Assembly: GCA_039024915.1 (NCBI GenBank) | Contig: JBCCPK010000012.1 | Span: forward strand, 1-34,543 | DNA length: 34,543 bases | Source: Pseudomonadota bacterium | GTDB lineage: Bacteria > Pseudomonadota > Alphaproteobacteria > Rhizobiales > MH13 | Reading direction: 5' to 3' | In this document: piece by piece, positions 8,423 to 16,564 of the stretch | How the letters are laid out: every line of letters starts with the position of its first letter | Position numbering within the stretch: the stretch's first letter is position 1 | Made by a program: the position numbers and the translations under genes | The notes under the pieces: model-generated | Seen by the model: the letters and a program-made list of their open reading frames with translations, nothing else | Told to the model about the DNA's origin: nothing | Databases searched by the model: none

Positions 8423-9289
8423 TCATTTTTGCCAACGCAGCGCGTCCAAGTTGGCGCCCGCGCCGGTCTTGTTGCGGACCTCTTCGAGCAGCTTCATGCG
8501 GGCAGAAGAGCGGTCTTTGTAGATATCAACCAGTGACGCGAGGATCGCGTCGGTTGCCGCGATTGCCGGCGCCAATGTGTCGAGTGGAGAGGTTGTCGCC
8601 ACCGCCACCGGCAAGGTAACTTCTGCGAGCTCGCAAACGGGCGAAAGGTCCACATCGGTGATCAGGACCATCTTTGCCCCGCGCCCGCGAACGATCTCCG
8701 CGACCGCAAACATCTCTTCCTGGTAGCGCCGGAAATCGTACAGCACCAAAACATCGCTGCGCTTGATATCGCACAGCCTGTCGACCCAAAGGCCAGATGC
8801 CTGAGGGCTCAGGACGTGGACTTCGCCGCGCATCGTCGCGAGCTGAAAGGCGAGATATTGTGCGGCCACCGAGCTCCACCGTCCACCCAGGCAATAGATA
8901 CGCCCGCGGCTAGCGGCGATTGTTTCAACGGCTTGTTTGATCGCGGTCGCAGCGGGATCGTCCTCAAGGCGCGCAATAGACGTTGCAAGGTCGGCGAGGA
9001 TGCCGCCATCGGTGCCGCGTTTGTGATACCGGTCAAACAGCGCCAGCGGCGACGATTCATTGTCCTGAACCTCGCTGCGAATGGCGCGTTGGAAATCGTT
9101 GAAACGTTCAAAGCCAAGCCGCTTTGCAAACCGGGTCACCGTGGGTGCGCTCACCTCAGCGCGCTTTGCAATGTCCTCGATACCGCCAAGGGCTGAGATT
9201 GGATAACGCTCCGTAATGACTTTCGCGATCCGCCGCTCGCTGGCGGACAGCTGATTGAATTTTGCATCGATGAGACTTCGAACGATCAA
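8423..9289 (-). CDS. MurR/RpiR-family transcriptional regulator
   Basis: About 288 aa. N-terminal RpiR helix-turn-helix (LSASERRIAKVI... AEVSAPTVTRFAKRLGF) and C-terminal SIS phosphosugar-like domain (RIYCLGGRWSS..., VLVLYDFRRY..., KMVLITD). The frame opens at TTG 9319, but TTG 9289 has AAGGA at good distance and is my preferred start; the gap to livH is then 38 nt. RpiR proteins bind sugar phosphates or other small ligands. As the first regulator of the Liv operon it probably controls the divergent 13947-14090 region. Some RpiR members in alphaproteobacteria regulate amino-compound catabolism rather than sugar genes, which fits this setting. Confidence 0.86.
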   Translation of the reverse strand: MIVRSLIDAKFNQLSASERRIAKVITERYPISALGGIEDIAKRAEVSAPTVTRFAKRLGFERFNDFQRAIRSEVQDNESSPLALFDRYHKRGTDGGILADLATSIARLEDDPAATAIKQAVETIAASRGRIYCLGGRWSSVAAQYLAFQLATMRGEVHVLSPQASGLWVDRLCDIKRSDVLVLYDFRRYQEEMFAVAEIVRGRGAKMVLITDVDLSPVCELAEVTLPVAVATTSPLDTLAPAIAATDAILASLVDIYKDRSSARMKLLEEVRNKTGAGANLDALRWQK

Positions 9290-9327
9290 GGGGCATATTC
9301 CTTCGCTGACAGTGACCAAATGGTCTG

Positions 9328-10215
9328 TCAGCTTCGATTGGTGCTGACGCCGGGCAGAAGTCCATCCGGCCGCAAAACCAATATCCCAACAATGATCGAA
9401 AGCGCTATCGCGTCGCGATAGGGCAACAGGGTCTCGGGCAAAAATGCCTGAAGATAGACCTCCACAATACCCAGCACAAAGCCGCCAATAACGGCACCGC
9501 CGAGCGAGCCAAGCCCGCCGACAACCGTTGCGATAAATGCTTTGAGCACGGGGATAGCCCCCATCAATGGATCAACTGATCCCCGTGTTGCCACCCACAA
9601 CACGGCTGCTATCCCAGCCAAGGCGCCCGATATTGCAAAAGCGGTCGCGATAATCCGGTTGGCCGAAATACCCATGAGCCGCACAACGGCGAAATCCTCG
9701 GCCGCCGCGCGCATCGCGATGCCCGTGACGGAGTGGGTTAGCACCAGTCTCAAGGCGATTAGGGAAATGATCACAACTGCTATCGACAGGACCGAGACCA
9801 TGCCAACGCGGACCGATCCGATCATGATGCTGTCCGTCAACCAATCAGGCAGGATAACGGCCACCGGGCGCGCTGAGATGCCAGTTTGAAACAGGACTTG
9901 GATGATCTGACTGACGGCAAAAGAAGTTATCAGAAGGGTCGTCACATCTGCGCCCCGCATCTGGCGGAAGGCGACCCGTTCCATCGACATGGATGCGGCG
10001 ATGGCGGCAACCACACCAAACGCAATCGCAAGGCCGACTGGGAAGCCGCTGAGCAAGATGAACCATATGCCGTATCCGGTGACCGTCATCACCTCGCCAT
10101 GGGCGAAGTTGATCAACCTGACGATTGAGAAGACGACCGCGAGCCCGAGTGCAAGAAGCGCATAAATGCCCCCAAGGCTCAGAGCGTTGATGGTCTGTTG
10201 AACAAAGAGCTCCAT
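9328..10215 (-). CDS. livH: Branched-chain amino acid-type ABC transporter permease, LivH
   Basis: 295 aa inner-membrane permease of the LivH family. The N-terminus MELFVQQTINALSLGG followed by the LINFAHGEVM motif is diagnostic, and there are about eight hydrophobic helices. The C-terminal GGLGSLGGAVIGGFVLG loop is typical of the ATPase-contacting region. It lies downstream of livF (14 nt gap) and works with the fused LivM-LivG protein, LivF and the binding protein encoded upstream. The Liv family imports amino acids, amides, urea and many other small polar compounds, so the name does not fix the substrate. Confidence 0.92.
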   Translation of the reverse strand: MELFVQQTINALSLGGIYALLALGLAVVFSIVRLINFAHGEVMTVTGYGIWFILLSGFPVGLAIAFGVVAAIAASMSMERVAFRQMRGADVTTLLITSFAVSQIIQVLFQTGISARPVAVILPDWLTDSIMIGSVRVGMVSVLSIAVVIISLIALRLVLTHSVTGIAMRAAAEDFAVVRLMGISANRIIATAFAISGALAGIAAVLWVATRGSVDPLMGAIPVLKAFIATVVGGLGSLGGAVIGGFVLGIVEVYLQAFLPETLLPYRDAIALSIIVGILVLRPDGLLPGVSTNRS

Positions 10216-10229
10216 CGCGTCGACGTCTC

Positions 10230-10931
10230 CTACTGACCCAAGTAAGCGCCCTGTACGGCGCCGGAGTTTGCTACTTCCTCGGTCGTCCCCCGCACCGATG
10301 CACGCCCTTGGGCAAGCACCAACGCATGGTCGGCAATATCAAGCGACATGGGCACGTTTTGCTCGACAAGCAGGATAGTGATCCCTTCGTCCCGCAAAGA
10401 GCCAATAAGAACGAAGACCGCTTCAACAATTTGCGGCGCGAGCCCGAGTGATGGCTCGTCCATTAGAAGCAGTTTTGGCTCCGCCATGAGCGCGCGCGCA
10501 ATCGCCAGCATCTGCTGTTCGCCGCCCGACATCAGACCGGCCTTTTGATTGCGGCGTTCAGCGAGGATGGGAAAGCGCTCCTGCATCCGCGCTGCCCGGC
10601 GGCGCAATTCAACTGGCGGCGCATGGACGGCCCCGCCAAGAAGGAGGTTCTCCGATACCGTCAAGCCGGCGAAAATCCTTCGGCCCTCAGGTACGAGGCC
10701 GATACCGGCCCGGGTGATGGCCTCAGGAGACTTTCCTTTCAGGCTTTGGTCTTCGAATTGAATGTCACCGCCCCAGACCGCGAGGCCAGAAATCGCCGCA
10801 AGGGTCGACGACTTGCCAGCCCCGTTCGCGCCCAAAAGCGCGACAATCTCGCCTTTGCCGACGCTGAGATCGAGGCCGCGAACGGCCTCGATCGCGCCGT
10901 AGCGCACCTGGAGGGCGGTGACATCCAACAT
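10230..10931 (-). CDS. livF: Branched-chain amino acid-type ABC transporter ATPase, LivF
   Basis: 233 aa ATPase subunit. Walker A GANGAGKS (34-41), Q loop region, signature MSGGEQQMLAIARAL, Walker B LLLMDEPSLGLAP and the H-loop region LLVEQNV, all standard for LivF. The frame extends upstream to 11150, but that part overlaps the binding-protein gene and has no homology. ATG 10931, encoding MLDVTALQVRYG, lies 4 nt past the stop of the binding-protein gene and matches LivF N-termini. Pairs with the LivG domain of the 12111-13946 protein to make the ATPase heterodimer. Confidence 0.92.
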   Translation of the reverse strand: MLDVTALQVRYGAIEAVRGLDLSVGKGEIVALLGANGAGKSSTLAAISGLAVWGGDIQFEDQSLKGKSPEAITRAGIGLVPEGRRIFAGLTVSENLLLGGAVHAPPVELRRRAARMQERFPILAERRNQKAGLMSGGEQQMLAIARALMAEPKLLLMDEPSLGLAPQIVEAVFVLIGSLRDEGITILLVEQNVPMSLDIADHALVLAQGRASVRGTTEEVANSGAVQGAYLGQ

Positions 10932-10935
10932 CGAC

Positions 10936-12093
10936 TTAGGGCGCTGGCATCGTCTCAGGATCGGCCAGCTGACGGCGGATGAAAACCTTCTCTCCACCCT
11001 CAATGCGCGCCAGAACAACTTCACGCATGGGCATCCGATTGGTGCCTTCAAACGTGAAGCTCGACATGATGCCAGGCGTCTCGCTGAGGTTGGCCAAAGC
11101 CACCCCGACTTCGGCTGAATCGGTTGAGCCGGCGGCCTGCACTGCCGCATCGATCATGCCGAGGATATCGCAGCCGTTCACCACGTAGTTGGTGTCAGCC
11201 ACGGTCCCCGTCGCTGCTTCAAACGCTGCGTTGAACTCGGCATGGTCGCTCCCATCAGCTGCGTACCCGCCTGATGTGTGCACAATGCCTTCGACGACAT
11301 CGCCAAGGCCGCGCACGGTCGGCGTATCAAGCACGTCGGCACCCATAACTGGGATGTCCACGCCCGCACCGCGCAGCGCGCGAATGAAGGCGGGGAAGTC
11401 GGGCTCCCATGCGGATGTCATGATGACATCGGGTTGAGGATCGAGGTTTTGGATGGTTGTCACGATCGCCGAGAAGTCCGGCTGGCCCATGCTAAACGAT
11501 CCCTCCCCAAGCAAAGTTCCACCATTGGCTTCGAACGCGGCAGCGAAGTACCGCGGTCCGAACTGCGTGTAGGCGGCGTCCGGCGAGGTGAGAATCCAAG
11601 TGGATTTGTAACCTAGCTCCGCAGCGTAGGCACCGAGCACAGCGGCCTGCTGGTTATCGGCGGGGTAGCTGCCAAAGACATAGTCACCGGCCGATGTCAG
11701 GATTGGTGCCGTGCCAGCGAACGTCATAGTTGGGATTTGGGCCGGGCTCGTGATTTGACCCATCGCCATCGTCGGATCGCCATCCGGAGGTGCCACAATG
11801 AAGTTCACGCTAAGATCGACAAACTCTTGAGCAAACTTCACGGCCTCGGCGATGTCAGACCGGGTGTCGCGGACTTCGAGCCGGATCGGATACTGACCGG
11901 CAATGCCGCCTTCCGCGTTCTTCTGGTCGACGCAGTAGCTAAACCCATCGAACGAAGGCTGGCTGAACGGCGCGAGACCACCGGAGTTGGCGACCGCGAC
12001 CCCAATGACATACTCATCATCGGCTAAGGCAGCGAATGGCATGCTCGCTGCCAGAACAGCCGCAATGGCTGTTGTTCCAAGATAGTGCTTCAT
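10936..12093 (-). CDS. Periplasmic substrate-binding protein of the Liv-type ABC transporter
   Basis: 385 aa, Leu/Ile/Val-binding (type I periplasmic binding fold) family. Start ATG 12093 has GGGGAAG upstream and gives a clear signal peptide (MKHYLGTTAIAAVLAASMPFAALA, cleaved after ALA), so it is secreted to the periplasm. The body shows the family pattern: VIGVAVANSGG at the start, QYPIRLEVRDTRSD, then FIVAPPDGDP and TSAWEPDFPAFIRALRGAG. It is encoded between the fused permease-ATPase and livF. Its ligand would reveal the substrate of the whole 2319-16180 locus; it cannot be deduced here. Confidence 0.9.
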   Translation of the reverse strand: MKHYLGTTAIAAVLAASMPFAALADDEYVIGVAVANSGGLAPFSQPSFDGFSYCVDQKNAEGGIAGQYPIRLEVRDTRSDIAEAVKFAQEFVDLSVNFIVAPPDGDPTMAMGQITSPAQIPTMTFAGTAPILTSAGDYVFGSYPADNQQAAVLGAYAAELGYKSTWILTSPDAAYTQFGPRYFAAAFEANGGTLLGEGSFSMGQPDFSAIVTTIQNLDPQPDVIMTSAWEPDFPAFIRALRGAGVDIPVMGADVLDTPTVRGLGDVVEGIVHTSGGYAADGSDHAEFNAAFEAATGTVADTNYVVNGCDILGMIDAAVQAAGSTDSAEVGVALANLSETPGIMSSFTFEGTNRMPMREVVLARIEGGEKVFIRRQLADPETMPAP

Positions 12094-12110
12094 GACTTCC
12101 CCTTCTGTTT

Positions 12111-13946
12111 TCAAGCAACGTTGGAAGACTGGGCTGCATGAAGCCCGGCCTGGGTGGCGCGCGTCCCGAGATAAGACCCGATGACGGCAGGGTCCTTTTG
12201 GACCTCCTCCGGGGTCCCATCGGCGATGAGGATCCCACGGTTCAAAACGACCACGCGGTGGCAAAGCTCCATCACAAAGGTGAGGTCGTGATCGATGAGA
12301 AGAAGACCGATGCCGCGGGTCGAAGCGATGTCGCGCAGGCGCGCGCCCAAATCGGCGGTCTCGGCCGGATTCATGCCGGCCGCCGGTTCATCAAGCAGCA
12401 AAAACGATGGCGACTGAGCGAGCGCTCGAGCGATCTCTAAGCGGCGGCGGGCGCCATACGACAGATCGCCCGAACGCCGGGTGGCCTCCTCGAAGATGCC
12501 CATCAACGACAGTTCACGAGCGGCGACCTCGCGCGCACGCCGCATTGGCAAGCCGCGCGCGAGACCGGCAACAATGACGTTCTCTTCGACGGTTAGGTTT
12601 GAGAACAAGCGGATGTTCTGAAACGTTCGACCGACACCCAGCCCGGAGACGCGATAGGGAGGCGCGCTATCGATCTGCGCATCGCTAAGCCACACGCCAC
12701 CAGATGTTGCGGCGGACGCGCCGCCTATGGCGTTGACGAGGGTAGACTTGCCGGCGCCATTGGGCCCGATGAGCCCTGTGACCGAGCCCACCGGTACCTT
12801 GAAAGAGACATCATCGAGCGCGACCAACCCCGAGAACGTCTTTCCAACCTTCTCAATTCGCAGGTCTGGCGCTTCGCTTTGATCGACCGTTCGGGCCGGC
12901 GTCGGATCGACCTCGACCCGCTTGGGCCACGTCCAGCGTTCTGCGAGCTCATAGCGCCCCATCAGCCCGTCGCGGCGGTATTTCAACACGGCGAGCATCG
13001 CGAAACTAACGCCGAGCACTTGGAGGCCGAACAGATCAGGCAGTTCGTACCCTGCAATGACGGCGCCGCCTTCGAAACGCTGAAGGACCTCTCGAATGCC
13101 CATCACGAGCACGACGCCGCCAACGGCCCCAGTAACCGTACCCATGCCGCCCAAAATGAGCATGGCAACAAAACCGAATGTCGTCGCGAGATAAAAGTCG
13201 CGTGGGCTGAACGCGCCGAGCATGTGGCCGTAAAGCGCACCCGCGAGGCTGGCCATAATCCCCGAGGCCACCCAGGCAATCAGCCGCGCCTTATAGGGCC
13301 AAACCCCCAGCGCGGATGCGGCAACCTCGTCATCCCGGATGGCGCGCAACGCCAACCCATACCGGCTCTCGCGGAACAGCCTGGCCGCAACAATGAACAA
13401 GCAGGCCGCACCGGTTGCGACATACACGTCGGTGTATCGGGGAATGCCAAAGAAGGCCTGGTTGCCCCGCGTGAATTCGACGGCAGCGGCGAGGGTTGAA
13501 TAGATAATGATCACAAAGCCCAGTGTTGCGATCGCCCCCGACGCGCCGTTTAGCCGTGAGATCCCAAGCCCGGAAATCAGGGCCAAGAGGCCGCCTACGA
13601 TTGCGACAACTACCAAAGCCCCGGGGAGCGCCAACTCATAGCCGCCCAGAATGGCCGGCAAGTTGGGCAGATTGAGATTGAGCATGGTCGACGGCATCGT
13701 GATCCAAGCCGACACATACGCCGCCACACCCATAAAGGCGGTATGGCCGAACGAGACGACCCCTGAGTTTCCGCTGAAGACCTGAAACGCAAGAACGGCA
13801 CAGACGTTGACGGCGAAGAATGTCGCGATCCGAACCCCGGGCAGGCCCGGAAGCATGGCCAACAGGCCAATGCCGCCGACCACAACAGCCGCCAAAAGCG
13901 CTGCTTCTGCGAGAGGTTTGAACGGGGATTGAACTGTCAGCTGCAT
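12111..13946 (-). CDS. Fused ABC permease-ATPase (LivM-LivG)
   Basis: 611 aa, two Liv subunits in one chain. Residues about 15-330 are a LivM permease: hydrophobic helices, SGNSGVVSFGHTAFMGV motif at 58-74 and the RAIRDDEVAASALG coupling helix at 201-214. After a linker of some 30 residues (about 335-362) comes a full LivG ATPase: Walker A GPNGAGKS (394-401), signature LSYGARRRLEIARAL, Walker B FLLLDEPAAGMNP and H-loop DHDLTFV. LivM and LivG are usually separate genes, though such fusions are known in proteobacteria. It is first in the minus-strand operon, and its start faces the divergent amidohydrolase gene across an AT-rich control region. Confidence 0.92.
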   Translation of the reverse strand: MQLTVQSPFKPLAEAALLAAVVVGGIGLLAMLPGLPGVRIATFFAVNVCAVLAFQVFSGNSGVVSFGHTAFMGVAAYVSAWITMPSTMLNLNLPNLPAILGGYELALPGALVVVAIVGGLLALISGLGISRLNGASGAIATLGFVIIIYSTLAAAVEFTRGNQAFFGIPRYTDVYVATGAACLFIVAARLFRESRYGLALRAIRDDEVAASALGVWPYKARLIAWVASGIMASLAGALYGHMLGAFSPRDFYLATTFGFVAMLILGGMGTVTGAVGGVVLVMGIREVLQRFEGGAVIAGYELPDLFGLQVLGVSFAMLAVLKYRRDGLMGRYELAERWTWPKRVEVDPTPARTVDQSEAPDLRIEKVGKTFSGLVALDDVSFKVPVGSVTGLIGPNGAGKSTLVNAIGGASAATSGGVWLSDAQIDSAPPYRVSGLGVGRTFQNIRLFSNLTVEENVIVAGLARGLPMRRAREVAARELSLMGIFEEATRRSGDLSYGARRRLEIARALAQSPSFLLLDEPAAGMNPAETADLGARLRDIASTRGIGLLLIDHDLTFVMELCHRVVVLNRGILIADGTPEEVQKDPAVIGSYLGTRATQAGLHAAQSSNVA

Positions 13947-14090
13947 TGGACCTCGCGTAAGTCAACGCAAGGCAATCGCTATTTTTTAACCTTGTCAATG
14001 CATTTTCTTTATGTCCTAATTTTGATGAATATAAAAATGAATATTCATAAGGCAATTGCCTAACGTGTGGGCACAAGGCGAGGATTTTCG
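13947..14090. promoter_or_regulatory. Divergent promoter region with palindromic operator
   Basis: A 144-nt AT-rich gap separates the Liv operon from the amidohydrolase-glutamine synthetase pair. It contains a perfect 12-bp palindrome, ATGAATATTCAT (14037-14048), and 12 bases earlier a direct copy of its left half, ATGAATAT (14025-14032). On the minus strand a perfect TTGACA (13993-13998) could be a -35 box, but I see no good -10. The RpiR protein encoded at 8423-9289 is the likeliest ligand of the palindrome; this is inferred. Confidence 0.5.
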
Positions 14091-14888
14091 GTGGTAACGC
14101 TCCTTCAGGCGGACGAGCCCGAGCCGTTCTCAATCTATAATGAAGATGGTCAGAGCCCGTTTTTGCTCACCGGTGACCACGCGGACAATCTGGTCCCAAA
14201 GGCACTCAATGCGCTGGGGCTGCCACCGGAAGAGCTGACACGCCATATTGGGATCGACGTGGGCGTTAAGCCCATGGGGCGCATCCTGGCCGACTTGTTG
14301 GACGCAGCCTTCCTGTTCCAACCCTATTCGCGCCTTGTCATCGACTGCAACAGGCCGCCGCATCAAGCCGACGCAGTTCCAGCCGTCAGTGACGGTATAC
14401 GGGTTCCAGGCAACCTAAACCTGAGCGAGGCCGAGCGAGCGGTCCGCGTGCGCGAGATATTCGACGTCTACCACGCGCGGTTTATCGATGTCTTGCGTCG
14501 TCGAGACGAGGTAGGGCAACCGACGGTTCTCGTCGCATTGCACAGTTTCACGCCCCGCCATGGCGATTTTCCGGAGCCTCGACCGTGGCATGTCGGTGTT
14601 TTATGGAACCGTGATTTCCGCTTGGCTGATCCTCTGATCAAGCATCTAAGGACCGAACCTGATCTGATCGTGGGAGAAAACCAGCCCTATCGGGTTTCCG
14701 ATGAGCTGGACTACGCCATTCCTGTTCATGGCGAGGCGCGCGGCATCGTGTCCGTCGAGCTTGAGGTGCGCCAGGACCTCTTGGTTGATGAGGCGGGATG
14801 TCGGGTGTGGGCAAACCGTTTGGCGCGCGTTTTGCGTGCAGCGTTGACTGATGTTGACGCGAGACTGACTCACGACATGGTGACATGA
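14091..14888 (+). CDS. N-formylglutamate amidohydrolase-family protein
   Basis: 265 aa from GTG 14091, which has GGCGAGG seven bases upstream (the frame opens at GTG 14067). The family of N-formylglutamate deformylase (HutG type) is a zinc hydrolase related to carboxypeptidases. Visible segments are LLTGDHADNLVP, HIGIDVGVKPMG, ALHSFTPRHGD with the conserved His, GENQPYRV and the VELEVRQDL strand. No histidine-utilisation genes are nearby, so formylglutamate is an unlikely substrate; an N-acyl or N-formyl amino acid derived from the imported compound is more likely. The stop overlaps the start of the glutamine synthetase-like gene (ATGA), indicating translational coupling and linked reactions. 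Confidence 0.83.
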   Translation: MVTLLQADEPEPFSIYNEDGQSPFLLTGDHADNLVPKALNALGLPPEELTRHIGIDVGVKPMGRILADLLDAAFLFQPYSRLVIDCNRPPHQADAVPAVSDGIRVPGNLNLSEAERAVRVREIFDVYHARFIDVLRRRDEVGQPTVLVALHSFTPRHGDFPEPRPWHVGVLWNRDFRLADPLIKHLRTEPDLIVGENQPYRVSDELDYAIPVHGEARGIVSVELEVRQDLLVDEAGCRVWANRLARVLRAALTDVDARLTHDMVT

Positions 14889-16180
14889 TGGCCGAGCACT
14901 TCTGTTTCATTGGAAACCAAGAACTTAATGGCATTGTCCGCGGGCGATCCGTTCCGTCGGCGCGCCGCCAAGCCGCGCTCGAAGGCGGATTGCCGTGGGT
15001 CCCAGCGAACATCACGATCGGCGCGCTCAACACGTTGCCGCCAGATAATCCATTTGGACCCGTTGGCGAGATCCGGCTCATGCCGATCCCTGACGCCACC
15101 ATCACGCTCACTGACGGTAACAAACCCGCTTACGACATCACCTTGTGCGAGTTTGCACAGAGCGATGGCTCACCCTGGACATGCTGCCCCCGAACCGCCC
15201 TGAAGTCTGCGGTGGCGGATCTCGAGGCGAAAACAGGCCTCACACTCAAGCTTGCCTTTGAGCATGAGTTCACTGTTCGGGGGCTCGACAACTCCGACCA
15301 TATAGCGTTCTCGCCGTCTGCCGGCAGGCTGGGGGCGCCGCTGGCCGAGCGCGTGCTCAGCGTCCTCGGAGGCGCGGGGTTCACCTTGGACCAATTTGTC
15401 GCCGAATATGGTCCGGGCCAGTATGAGATCGCTGGGCAACCCGCAGGGCCGCTGGAGGCCGCCGACCGCACCGTCCTGACCTTGGAGGCCATTCGAAACG
15501 TCGCTGGAGACTTGGGTCTTCAAGCGAGCTTCCTGCCGAAGCCAGCCATGGATCAGGTCGGCAACGGCGTTCATGTGCACTTTTCACTGTGGCGAGGCGA
15601 TGACAACGTGACGGTCCAAAACGAGTGGGTCGAGGGACACGCTGGTGCGTTCCTATCTGGCCTGCTTAAAGCAGCCAATGCGCTCACCTTCTTATCTGTC
15701 ACGTCGCCCAACTCCTATGAGCGCTATAAGCCCCAACACTGGGTTGGAACTTACATTTGTGCCGGTTTGCGCAACCGTGAAGCGATGGTTCGTGTCGTGC
15801 CCCGACAGCAAGGCGGCGATGGAACATACCCTGGTGCCTCAATGGAGTTTCGGACCAGTGATGCCACCGCGAACGTTTACCTAATGCTTTCGGCGCTCAT
15901 CCGTGCCGGGCTCGATGGCATCGAAAGGGGGCTTTTATCACCCACCAGCGTTGATCGGGATCCGGCCACCATCGCCGAGCAAGAACTTCGGGCTATGGGC
16001 TTGTCCCACTTGCCGACAGCAATGGACGAGCTGTTGACCGATGAGGTGCTCATAAAGGTTGAAGGATGGCTTGGTCCAGACCTGACCGCAGCCTACATCT
16101 CATGCCGTCGCAACGACGCCCGGCATGCCCAAGACCTCGACTTTGAGGAGATGGCTCGGCGGCTCTTGACCGTCTACTGA
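14885..16180 (+). CDS. Glutamine synthetase-family ligase
   Basis: 431 aa. The catalytic (C-terminal) glutamine synthetase fold is clear: Glu ligands in AFEHEFTV, EYGPGQYEI, the NGVHVHFSLW motif, the Arg segment RYKPQHWVGTYICAG and RNREAMVRV, and MEFRTSDATANVYL. The N-terminal part is unlike housekeeping GlnA and there is no Tyr-adenylylation loop that I can recognise, so this is one of the specialised paralogues (gamma-glutamylpolyamine or gamma-glutamylmethylamide synthetase-like). It would join glutamate, or another carboxylate, to an amine with ATP. Coupled to the amidohydrolase upstream. The family is sure; the substrate is unknown. Confidence 0.86.
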   Translation: MMAEHFCFIGNQELNGIVRGRSVPSARRQAALEGGLPWVPANITIGALNTLPPDNPFGPVGEIRLMPIPDATITLTDGNKPAYDITLCEFAQSDGSPWTCCPRTALKSAVADLEAKTGLTLKLAFEHEFTVRGLDNSDHIAFSPSAGRLGAPLAERVLSVLGGAGFTLDQFVAEYGPGQYEIAGQPAGPLEAADRTVLTLEAIRNVAGDLGLQASFLPKPAMDQVGNGVHVHFSLWRGDDNVTVQNEWVEGHAGAFLSGLLKAANALTFLSVTSPNSYERYKPQHWVGTYICAGLRNREAMVRVVPRQQGGDGTYPGASMEFRTSDATANVYLMLSALIRAGLDGIERGLLSPTSVDRDPATIAEQELRAMGLSHLPTAMDELLTDEVLIKVEGWLGPDLTAAYISCRRNDARHAQDLDFEEMARRLLTVY

Positions 16181-16564
16181 CCCTGGCGTGACGCGGTCTT
16201 TGTGGCCGCTCCTGATTGTCGGGAACAAGGCCGATGTGGTTGCTTACCAGTAACGCTTGAGCACAAGCTGGTCATCAGGAAGGTGCTGGTTATAGCTATT
16301 TAAGCGACAACGCCACTTGGGCCTCCAACTCGGGCAAAATTCCTATTTCAATTGGCTTGCTTTACCTGTCGTAAGCCCCCGCACCGCACAGTGTCCACTA
16401 TCGCCGAGTACAGGCGGTATACTGCAGGGAAGATTAAGCGAACGCCGCACACCGTAATGCCAAGCTGGTCCGCTGGTGGCGGCGAAGCCGACATAACTCC
16501 CATCGAAGCGCTCGTCAAAGACTGCCCGCCCCGACCGTCTGGCGGGTTCAATAGCCTTTGCACC
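16181..16564. other. Intergenic region between convergent genes
   Basis: No supported gene in 384 nt between the convergent glutamine synthetase-like and dioxygenase genes. Short frames have no recognisable product. A small stem (CCCGCC 16525-16530 with GGCGGG 16541-16546) lies about 20 nt beyond the dioxygenase stop but lacks a T-run on either strand, so it is at best a weak terminator. The middle is somewhat richer in A+T than its neighbours. Confidence 0.4.
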
